DNA of 8,608 nucleotides, from assembly GCA_040386935.1 (NCBI GenBank), contig JAZKEQ010000080.1:1-8608 (forward strand). The letters are read 5' to 3'. The notes below the pieces were generated by a model. That model saw only the letters and a list, made by a program, of their open reading frames with translations. It had not been told where the DNA came from and made no database searches. Of this stretch, positions 1-5,595 are shown piece by piece. The DNA comes from JABMMZ01 sp040386935 (GTDB taxonomy: Bacteria > Bacteroidota > Bacteroidia > NS11-12g > UBA955). The translations under genes were made by a program, and so were the position numbers. Numbering within the stretch: the first letter of the stretch is position 1; each line of letters starts with the position of its first letter.

Positions 1-740
1 TTACACCTGAGCAATTAGAGGCAGTTATCACGCCAAAAACCAAGTTGTTCATGTTTAGTAGTCCCAATAATCCTAGTGGTATGGTTTACTCTCATGATGA
101 ATTAAAAGCACTGGCAGATGTATTTGAAAAGTACCCTGACATCTATATTATTAGTGATGAAATATACGAACACATCAATTTCAACGGGAAACACACCAGT
201 ATTGCAACTTTCGGAACATTATACAACAGAACAGTTACTGTAAACGGTGTTTCTAAAGCCTTTTCAATGACCGGTTGGCGTATAGGCTATATTGGCGCTC
301 CTAAGGAGATTGCTTATGCATGTGAGAAACTGCAAAGTCAGTTTACCAGCGGTACCAACGCCATTGCACAGCGTGCTGCTATTGCAGCATTATTGGGCGA
401 TATGACGCCAACCTACAATATGAGAGATGCATTTCTGAAAAGAAGAGATGTTTGTTTGAATATATTAAAAGACATTCCGGGTATTAAACTCAATCACCCT
501 GATGGCGCGTTCTATTTATTTCCGGATATCAGCAACTATTTTGGTAAGAGTTATAATGGTAAAACTATTACAAACTCTCAGGATCTTTGTATGTATTTAT
601 TGAATGAAGTATTTGTTGTAACAGTTGCAGGCAGCGCATTTGGTAATGATGATTGCATCCGTTTTTCTTACGCGACTAGCGAGGAGAATCTGACAAATGC
701 TATGAATAGAATTAAAACAGCACTCGCAAAACTGAATTGA
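1..740 (+). CDS. Class I PLP-dependent aminotransferase (aspartate aminotransferase type), 5' end outside the window
   Basis: The reading frame is open from base 3, so 245 C-terminal residues of an expected ~400 are present; the start codon lies upstream of the window. In fragment numbering I see the cofactor-binding PNNPSG (21-26), SDEIYEH with the Asp and Tyr that contact pyridoxal phosphate (D52, Y55), the Schiff-base lysine in SKAFSMTGWRIGY (K85, with R93 contacting the phosphate), and CIRFSYA, whose Arg (R220) binds the substrate alpha-carboxylate. This set defines fold-type I, class I aminotransferases of the cytosolic AspC/AatA group, which transfer an amino group between an amino acid and 2-oxoglutarate. 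Aspartate is the likeliest donor, but the specificity cannot be read from this fragment because the N-terminal substrate loop is missing. It is followed after 10 bases by the heptose kinase gene with no terminator, so the two are probably co-transcribed. Confidence 0.93.
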   Translation, partial: TPEQLEAVITPKTKLFMFSSPNNPSGMVYSHDELKALADVFEKYPDIYIISDEIYEHINFNGKHTSIATFGTLYNRTVTVNGVSKAFSMTGWRIGYIGAPKEIAYACEKLQSQFTSGTNAIAQRAAIAALLGDMTPTYNMRDAFLKRRDVCLNILKDIPGIKLNHPDGAFYLFPDISNYFGKSYNGKTITNSQDLCMYLLNEVFVVTVAGSAFGNDDCIRFSYATSEENLTNAMNRIKTALAKLN

Positions 741-750
741 TCGCAAGCTT

Positions 751-1740
751 ATGATGCAACAACTGATAGAATCATTTAAAGGAAAAAAAGTACTCATTGT
801 TGGTGATGTAATGGTGGATGCTTACATCATAGGCAAGGTCGACCGCTTATCTCCTGAAGCACCGGTACCGGTTGTTAATATCGAGAAACGCGAAAACAGA
901 TTAGGCGGAGCTGCCAACGTAGCACTTAACGTAGCGGCACTGAATGCCATTCCCATTTTATGTTCTGTTATAGGTAACGACATTGATGGCGATGAGTTAC
1001 TGAACATAATGCGCAATGAGAATTTGACTTCAGATGGTATCATACAATCACGCGACAGAAGAACAACGACCAAAACAAGGGTATTGGGCAATAAGCACCA
1101 GATGTTGCGTCTCGACAGTGAAATCACAACCGATTTGAATGACAGTGACGAGCAACAGTTAATTAGAATATTCAAACAGTTTATTACCGACTGTGATGTT
1201 GTGATACTCGAAGATTACAATAAAGGTGTATTAACAGAACGCAATATTCAATTGCTGATACAAATAGCCAAAGAGGCCAATAAACCGGTAACTGTAGACC
1301 CTAAGAAAAATAATTTCCTGGCTTATCGGCATGTAACATTGTTTAAACCCAATCTGAAAGAAATACAGGAAGGATTAAACACCGAGAAAAATCTGAAAGA
1401 CAAGAATAATCTAATCGAGGCAGTTACCCAACTGAATCAGTTACTGGAGAATTCTTATACCATGGTTACCCTAAGCGAAGATGGGGTATTGATGACTGAT
1501 CACAAAGACTATAAATTCATACCGGCCCATATTCGCAATATTGCCGATGTAAGCGGTGCCGGAGACTCTGTAATTACGGTTGCATCACTTTGTATTGCCT
1601 GTGGTGCCGATATGTCTGTTGTTGCACAATTGGCTAATCTGGCCGGTGGATTGGTATGCGAAGAAAATGGCGTAGTACCAATAAATATTGACAAATTGCT
1701 GTTTGAAGCCAATCATCTTCAGCATTCAATGAATGAATAA
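751..1740 (+). CDS. rfaE1: D-glycero-beta-D-manno-heptose-7-phosphate kinase (RfaE1/HldA type, PfkB family)
   Basis: A cytosolic sugar kinase of 329 residues in the ribokinase/PfkB family. GDVMVDAYIIGKVDRLSPEAPVPVV (split here as GDVMVDAYIIG at 18-28 and LSPEAPVPVV at 33-42) is the signature of RfaE/HldE kinase domains. GGAANVALN (52-60) is the PfkB N-terminal motif. DPKK (183-186) and FKPN (198-201) line the nucleotide side, and DVSGAGDSV (267-275) holds the catalytic Asp (D272) and the anion hole. The usual GAGDT is GAGDS here, a conservative change. Known role of the family: ATP-dependent C1 phosphorylation of heptose 7-phosphate in ADP-heptose synthesis for LPS core. The protein ends just after the kinase domain, so the nucleotidyltransferase domain of fused HldE is absent and must be encoded elsewhere if the pathway is complete. 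The start is one of two adjacent ATGs (751 or 754), with no Shine-Dalgarno. The 3' end overlaps the potassium transporter start by 8 bases. Another PfkB sugar kinase activity is possible but less likely. Confidence 0.87.
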   Translation: MMQQLIESFKGKKVLIVGDVMVDAYIIGKVDRLSPEAPVPVVNIEKRENRLGGAANVALNVAALNAIPILCSVIGNDIDGDELLNIMRNENLTSDGIIQSRDRRTTTKTRVLGNKHQMLRLDSEITTDLNDSDEQQLIRIFKQFITDCDVVILEDYNKGVLTERNIQLLIQIAKEANKPVTVDPKKNNFLAYRHVTLFKPNLKEIQEGLNTEKNLKDKNNLIEAVTQLNQLLENSYTMVTLSEDGVLMTDHKDYKFIPAHIRNIADVSGAGDSVITVASLCIACGADMSVVAQLANLAGGLVCEENGVVPINIDKLLFEANHLQHSMNE

Positions 1741-3532
1741 AAAAGACTTCATAGAGTTTTTTATTTCAAAGCACGAGGATACAATCACCCGGATTTTAAG
1801 AATTTTTATTATTCTCTCCTCAATATCAATTGTAGGAGTCATGATTTATAAGTTTGGCTTTAATCATTCCAAAGAAAATCTTGAAGTACTCAATGGCATC
1901 ACCCGCTTTTTTTACATTGTTTTTATTATCAATTTTCTGGTGCGATGGATACTCAATGGAAGAGAAAGGAAATTTGTCAAACAAAATATTTTTGAGTTTT
2001 TATTATTGCTAGTCATCGTTTACGATGGCTTGATTAATTTAATTTTTGGACATCCTTTTCTGGAAAGTTTTTTTCTTGCCCGAAATGTAGTGAACTACAG
2101 AAGTATCTATCATTTCTTTATTCAATTTTTCCTTTTAGTACTGGTGGCTGTTGAATTCATAAAGTCTGTTAACAGCATTTATACACTGAGGTTAAAACCT
2201 ACTACTCTTTTTATTTTCTCCTTTGTTTTTCTGATTTTAGCCGGAGGAGGCTTGCTCACCCTGCCCGGATTTAACTATACAGGGAAATCGCTTAATTTTA
2301 TTGACGCCTTGTTTACAAGCGCCAGTGCCGGTTGTGTAACAGGTCTGACTGTTGTGAATACCGCCACATTCTTCAATATAAAAGGACAATTGGTGATATT
2401 GTTTTTGATACAATTAGGTGGTATTGGTATCCTGACCTTTGCTTCATTTTTTGCTTCGTTTATTAAAAAAGGATTAAGTGTCAGACAAAATATTGCGATG
2501 AACGAATTGCTGGATGCAGAAAATATCAGTGGTAGTTATTTCCTGATCAAGCGTATTTTAGTAATGACATTTGCGATTGAAGCACTTGGTGCCATTGGCA
2601 TTTATATCTTGTGGGGCGATTATCCTTTTGCATCTGATGGAGAAAAAATATATGCATCTATATTTCACAGTATCTCTGCTTTTTGTAATGCAGGCTTCTC
2701 CACTTTAGAATTTAATTTTGAAACACCATTAGCAACAGAATTGTATATGTTGCATATTTTTATCGGTGTTATTATTTTCTTTGGAGGTTTAGGTTTTCCG
2801 GCCATAAGGGATATATTCTCTCCTTTAAAATTGAGAGAAAGACTAAGGGAACCATGGAAACAATGGAAACTGAGCACAAAGGTTGCATTGTATACCAGTT
2901 TAGTTTTACTGGCATTAGGTACTGTAGCTTTCTACTATTTACACGTTAGACATTTAGAACACATCAAAAGCCCTTTGGGTAAATTTGCAGCTTCATTCTT
3001 TCAATCAGTTAACACACGTACCAGTGGCTATAACAGTATCAATCTTGGTGAGCTCTCAGATACTACGATGCTCATCAGTATATTCCTGATGTTTATTGGA
3101 GCATCATCTGCTTCTACTGGCGGTGGTATCAAAACCAGTACGTTTGTTGTAATGCTTGTTGCTATCATTGGAACGATAAAAGGGAAAACAAATTTCAGTC
3201 TCGACCGCAGAGGTATTGCCATTGATTTAATTTACAAAGCATTTGCAGTGGTTGTTTTCTCCGGATTATTTGTATTAACCATCATTACTTTATTGAGTTT
3301 AACGGATCCTACATTTTCAGTAATTAAAATTGCATATGAGGCAGTTTCTGCATTTGCTACTGTGGGATTATCAACAGGGATTACTGCCCAGTTTTCTGAT
3401 TGGGGTAAACTCATTCTTACTTTTTCGATGTTTGTTGGTCGGGTAGGGGTTATTACTTTAGCCTATTCATTAAGTGCCCGTGAAACTGACAAGGATTTCA
3501 AGTACGCCAAAACGCATATTATGATTGGTTAA
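1733..3532 (+). CDS. trkH: TrkH/KtrB-family potassium transporter with a long N-terminal membrane extension
   Basis: A 599-residue inner-membrane protein that should conduct K+ inward. The conserved core runs from about residue 155 to the C-terminus and shows the four pore-loop repeats of the Trk/Ktr/HKT superfamily, each with its filter glycine: SAGCVTGL (198-205), FCNAGFS (317-323), NTRTSGYN (427-434) and FATVGLSTG (541-549). GASSASTGGGIKTST (456-470) matches the conserved intramembrane gating loop after the third pore loop, and the Arg in FVGRVGV (567-573) is the conserved charge of the last helix. Residues 1-150 add about four further hydrophobic segments (near 21-41, 57-74, 86-105 and 125-142), making it ~150 residues longer than typical KtrB. 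Such channels normally work with a cytosolic RCK subunit (TrkA/KtrA), which is not in this window. The start ATG lies within the end of the kinase gene (8-base overlap), indicating translational coupling. The gene ends ahead of a terminator hairpin. Confidence 0.9.
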   Translation: MNKKDFIEFFISKHEDTITRILRIFIILSSISIVGVMIYKFGFNHSKENLEVLNGITRFFYIVFIINFLVRWILNGRERKFVKQNIFEFLLLLVIVYDGLINLIFGHPFLESFFLARNVVNYRSIYHFFIQFFLLVLVAVEFIKSVNSIYTLRLKPTTLFIFSFVFLILAGGGLLTLPGFNYTGKSLNFIDALFTSASAGCVTGLTVVNTATFFNIKGQLVILFLIQLGGIGILTFASFFASFIKKGLSVRQNIAMNELLDAENISGSYFLIKRILVMTFAIEALGAIGIYILWGDYPFASDGEKIYASIFHSISAFCNAGFSTLEFNFETPLATELYMLHIFIGVIIFFGGLGFPAIRDIFSPLKLRERLREPWKQWKLSTKVALYTSLVLLALGTVAFYYLHVRHLEHIKSPLGKFAASFFQSVNTRTSGYNSINLGELSDTTMLISIFLMFIGASSASTGGGIKTSTFVVMLVAIIGTIKGKTNFSLDRRGIAIDLIYKAFAVVVFSGLFVLTIITLLSLTDPTFSVIKIAYEAVSAFATVGLSTGITAQFSDWGKLILTFSMFVGRVGVITLAYSLSARETDKDFKYAKTHIMIG

Positions 3533-3635
3533 TTAATGGCCTTTTTCAGGATGCTATTTGTTTGCATTAAATCCTATTTTATATCCCTTTCAATTAACAA
3601 TAGCAGAAATAATCAGGCTAAAAATAATAGGCCAT

Positions 3636-3666
3636 AAAAAAAGCCATTACAAATGCAATGGCTTTT
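3636..3666. terminator. Rho-independent terminator hairpin between convergent genes
   Basis: A perfect 10-bp inverted repeat, AAAAGCCATT (3639-3648) and AATGGCTTTT (3657-3666), encloses an 8-base loop. On the - strand the hairpin runs into seven consecutive T residues (the complement of 3636-3642), 18 bases past the lipoprotein stop codon, so it is a good terminator for that gene. On the + strand the right arm supplies only TTTT before an A run, so it is a weaker terminator for the potassium transporter message, whose stop codon lies about 105 bases upstream. A shared bidirectional terminator fits the convergent layout. Confidence 0.8.
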
Positions 3667-3683
3667 AAAAAAGTTTGTTTGGA

Positions 3684-4280
3684 TTACTTGTTAACGCTGT
3701 ATTTTTTTACATAGTAAAATTTACCGGCTCTTTCTTTTCTGCCAATAAGGCCAATATTCTTAGCATAAAATACTTCCAAATACAAGTTGTTGCCATATAA
3801 TACAATACGAATTACATCGGTAAATGTTCTATTGTTTATAGTATAAGAAGGGTATTGGAAAACTGTATCCCTTGAATTTTGTATTTTACTGAATGTGCCA
3901 CCCAAATTGAAAATGATAGGGCCAACATAGTTCGTATCATTTCTATTAGTAATCATGGCGATTCTATCTTTATAGGTAGAACCTCCCGCCTCTGTACGGA
4001 TTGAAATCTTTGGATGACCGTTAGATACCAGGTCATAACTCATGATTTCATTGTTCTCGATATCTGGGTTACTTTGATTGTTGAGGTAGTTTTCAGAGGT
4101 GTAATTGATAGAAATGGTTGTATCGCTTATTTCTGTAAAAGTGTAAGTCGAACCATTTTTAACTTCGAAATAATCCTTGCTGCTAGGATCTAGGACTTGT
4201 TTCACTTGATCTGTAGGTTTGCATGACTGCATGATGCTAACAGATAAAAATAAAATTGCTGAATACTTGATTGCTTTCAT
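3684..4280 (-). CDS. Predicted lipoprotein of unknown function
   Basis: I do not recognise a named family. With the ATG at 4278-4280 the product is 198 residues; an in-frame TTG twelve bases further upstream is a less likely start, because it adds MQYY before a normal signal peptide. Residues 1-19 form a signal peptide with Lys2 and Lys5, a hydrophobic core around 8-16, and a loose lipobox ending MQSC, so Cys20 would be lipidated and the protein anchored in the envelope. The mature part is polar and rich in Thr, Ser, Asn and Tyr with alternating beta-strand-like segments and no transmembrane helix. DYFEVKNGSTYTFTE (36-50) and the late VFYAKNIGLIGRKE (170-183) resemble the general layout of secreted Bacteroidota beta-rich lipoproteins that begin with a 'G..W.Y' strand and end with 'yAkgvGlv'; that resemblance is inferred from memory of the pattern. 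It is a single-gene unit, with a divergent promoter upstream and its own hairpin terminator downstream. Confidence 0.8.
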   Translation of the reverse strand: MKAIKYSAILFLSVSIMQSCKPTDQVKQVLDPSSKDYFEVKNGSTYTFTEISDTTISINYTSENYLNNQSNPDIENNEIMSYDLVSNGHPKISIRTEAGGSTYKDRIAMITNRNDTNYVGPIIFNLGGTFSKIQNSRDTVFQYPSYTINNRTFTDVIRIVLYGNNLYLEVFYAKNIGLIGRKERAGKFYYVKKYSVNK

Positions 4281-4297
4281 ATAATACTGCAAATTTG
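4267..4297 (+). promoter_or_regulatory. Predicted housekeeping promoter for the M20 amidohydrolase gene
   Basis: TTG (4267-4269) and CAAATTTG (4290-4297) are 20 bases apart, which fits the Bacteroidota consensus TTG-N17-23-TAnnTTTG with one mismatch (C for the first T). The -7 element is a perfect palindrome and is the same eight bases used by the predicted promoter on the other strand. Transcription would start near 4302 and give a leader of about 40 bases before the ATG at 4345. The upstream half lies inside the first codons of the divergent lipoprotein gene. Confidence 0.45.
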
Positions 4298-4320
4298 AAC
4301 AATTTTTGGCAGGGAATCAA
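4290..4320 (-). promoter_or_regulatory. Predicted housekeeping promoter for the lipoprotein gene
   Basis: Read on the - strand, TTG (complement of 4318-4320) is followed after 20 bases by CAAATTTG (4297-4290), matching the Bacteroidota promoter form TTG-N17-23-TAnnTTTG in all but the first T of the -7 box. Transcription would begin about 4285, only about five bases before the ATG. The sequence TTTGCAG a few bases before ATG is repeated in the promoter of the exporter gene at 5596, which supports reading it as a promoter with a very short leader. Confidence 0.5.
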
Positions 4321-4344
4321 GTTTATGCCCTAATTTACAACCTT

Positions 4345-5529
4345 ATGGAACAAAGAATAAAAGCACTGGCCGGTGGAATAAAACATGAAATTATCGCGCT
4401 GCGACAAGCTATACATAGTAATCCCGAACTGTCTTTTCAAGAGGAAAACACAGCAATTTTGGTGGAAAACTATTTACAGAGTTTAGGATTGAAAACAGAG
4501 CGCATGGCCGTTACAGGTGTTGTAGCAATTATTAAGGGTAATGGCAAAAGCAATAAAACAATTGGCTTAAGGGCTGATATGGATGCTTTACCCATACTTG
4601 AAAAGAACGATAAACCGTATGCTTCTAAAAATCCGGGTGTTATGCATGCCTGTGGTCACGATGTTCATACTTCTTCATTATTAGGCGTAGCTAAAATATT
4701 GGTAGCCTTAAAAGATGAATTACCGGGTGATGTCAAATTAATTTTTCAACCGGGAGAAGAAAAACTACCCGGTGGCGCCAGTTTAATGATAAAAGAAGGC
4801 GTTCTTAACAATCCTAAATTAGATGCCATCATCGGTCAACATGTTATGCCGTTTATTAATACGGGGAATGTAGGCTTCAGAAAAGGCTTGTATATGGCCA
4901 GTACAGATGAGATTTATATAACGATAAATGGTAAAGGTGGCCATGGTGCCATGCCACATTTGTCAGTTGATCCGGTTGCAATATCCGCACAAGTTATAGT
5001 AGCCTTACAACAATTAGTCAGTCGAAAAGCATCGCCTATTATACCAACAGTACTGAGTTTTGGTAAAATTAATTCAGAGGGTGGTGCCACCAATATTATT
5101 CCAAACAGTGTCTCATTTGAAGGAACATTGAGAACGCTTGATGAAAAATGGAGAAGTGAAGCTAAGGATTTAATTACTCAAATAGTGAATCACACAACCC
5201 AGGCTTATGGCGCTACTGCAGATATCCGCATCGAAAAAGGCTACCCCTTTCTAAAAAACAATGAACCATTAACCGAACAGTTAACCAATTTTGCTCAGTC
5301 ATATATGGGAAATGAGCAGGTTGAAGAGCTCAATATATGGATGGCTGCTGAAGACTTTGCCTACTACAGTCACGAGGTACCGGCATGCTTTTATCGTTTA
5401 GGTACACGCAACGAATCAAAGGGAATTGTTTCACCTGTTCATACCAATACCTTTGATATCGATGAAGATGCATTAGAAACAGGATGCGGTCTAATGGCCT
5501 ATCTGGCCATAAAGGCATTCGAAGCTTAG
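4345..5529 (+). CDS. M20D-family amidohydrolase (N-acyl-amino acid / hippurate / IAA-amino acid hydrolase type)
   Basis: A metal-dependent amidase of 394 residues. The ATG at 4345 is preferred over an in-frame TTG at 4306, because family members begin shortly before the helix that carries RQAIHSNPELSFQE. Motifs in order: RADMDALPI (76-84), HACGHDVHT (101-109) with metal ligands C103 and H105, QPGEE (135-139) with general base E138 and ligand E139, GQHV (164-167) with ligand H166, the dimerisation-domain GKGGHGAMPH (196-205), NIIPNSVSFEGTLRT (250-264), AAEDFAYY (334-341) and PVHTNTF (364-370) with the last ligand H366. All dinuclear-site ligands of the subfamily are present, so it should be active, releasing amino acids from N-acyl or aryl conjugates. 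The exact substrate cannot be told. No signal peptide is visible, so it is probably cytosolic. It is transcribed divergently from the lipoprotein gene. Confidence 0.92.
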   Translation: MEQRIKALAGGIKHEIIALRQAIHSNPELSFQEENTAILVENYLQSLGLKTERMAVTGVVAIIKGNGKSNKTIGLRADMDALPILEKNDKPYASKNPGVMHACGHDVHTSSLLGVAKILVALKDELPGDVKLIFQPGEEKLPGGASLMIKEGVLNNPKLDAIIGQHVMPFINTGNVGFRKGLYMASTDEIYITINGKGGHGAMPHLSVDPVAISAQVIVALQQLVSRKASPIIPTVLSFGKINSEGGATNIIPNSVSFEGTLRTLDEKWRSEAKDLITQIVNHTTQAYGATADIRIEKGYPFLKNNEPLTEQLTNFAQSYMGNEQVEELNIWMAAEDFAYYSHEVPACFYRLGTRNESKGIVSPVHTNTFDIDEDALETGCGLMAYLAIKAFEA

Positions 5530-5554
5530 TCATTGTTTTACATAAAATACGACA

Positions 5555-5584
5555 TCGTACTTTAACGTAAAACCATTACTTTTG
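5555..5584 (+). promoter_or_regulatory. Predicted housekeeping promoter for the RND exporter gene
   Basis: TACTTTTG (5577-5584) is a perfect match to the Bacteroidota -7 box TAnnTTTG. Only TCG (5555-5557) occupies the -33 position, 19 bases upstream, one mismatch from TTG. The predicted start of transcription near 5588 leaves about eight bases before the ATG at 5596, so the exporter can be transcribed independently of the amidohydrolase upstream. A dyad, TACGA-CA-TCGTA (5548-5559), overlaps the -33 position and could be an operator. Confidence 0.55.
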
Positions 5585-5595
5585 CAGCGAAATTT

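Noticed and set aside
822..1175. 117-codon ORF on the - strand within the heptose kinase gene
   Set aside because: It lies wholly opposite conserved PfkB motifs, has no recognisable domain, and its composition is that of an antisense shadow. The same applies to the smaller - strand ORFs at 597-797, 1509-1712, 2665-2877, 3028-3222, 3232-3414, 5330-5533 and 7398-7580.
2854..2872. Short direct repeat ATGGAAAC within the potassium transporter gene
   Set aside because: It encodes consecutive Trp-Lys pairs in a basic cytoplasmic loop and looks like coding coincidence, not a repeat element.
3535..3635. Inverted repeat AATGGCC (3535-3541) with GGCCAT (3630-3635)
   Set aside because: The arms are only six bases with an ~88-base loop. 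The close 10-bp hairpin at 3639-3666 explains termination better.
4281..4292. TTG start for the lipoprotein, adding four residues
   Set aside because: The ATG at 4278-4280 gives a normal signal peptide beginning MKAIK. The TTG also falls on the predicted -7 promoter box.
4306..4344. TTG start for the amidohydrolase, adding 13 residues
   Set aside because: The ATG at 4345 fits the family N-terminus better, and the added residues resemble no signal peptide or domain.
5536..5547. TTTTA-CA-TAAAA (5536-5540 and 5543-5547) as an amidohydrolase terminator
   Set aside because: The stem has no G-C pairs and a two-base loop, so it would not form a stable hairpin.
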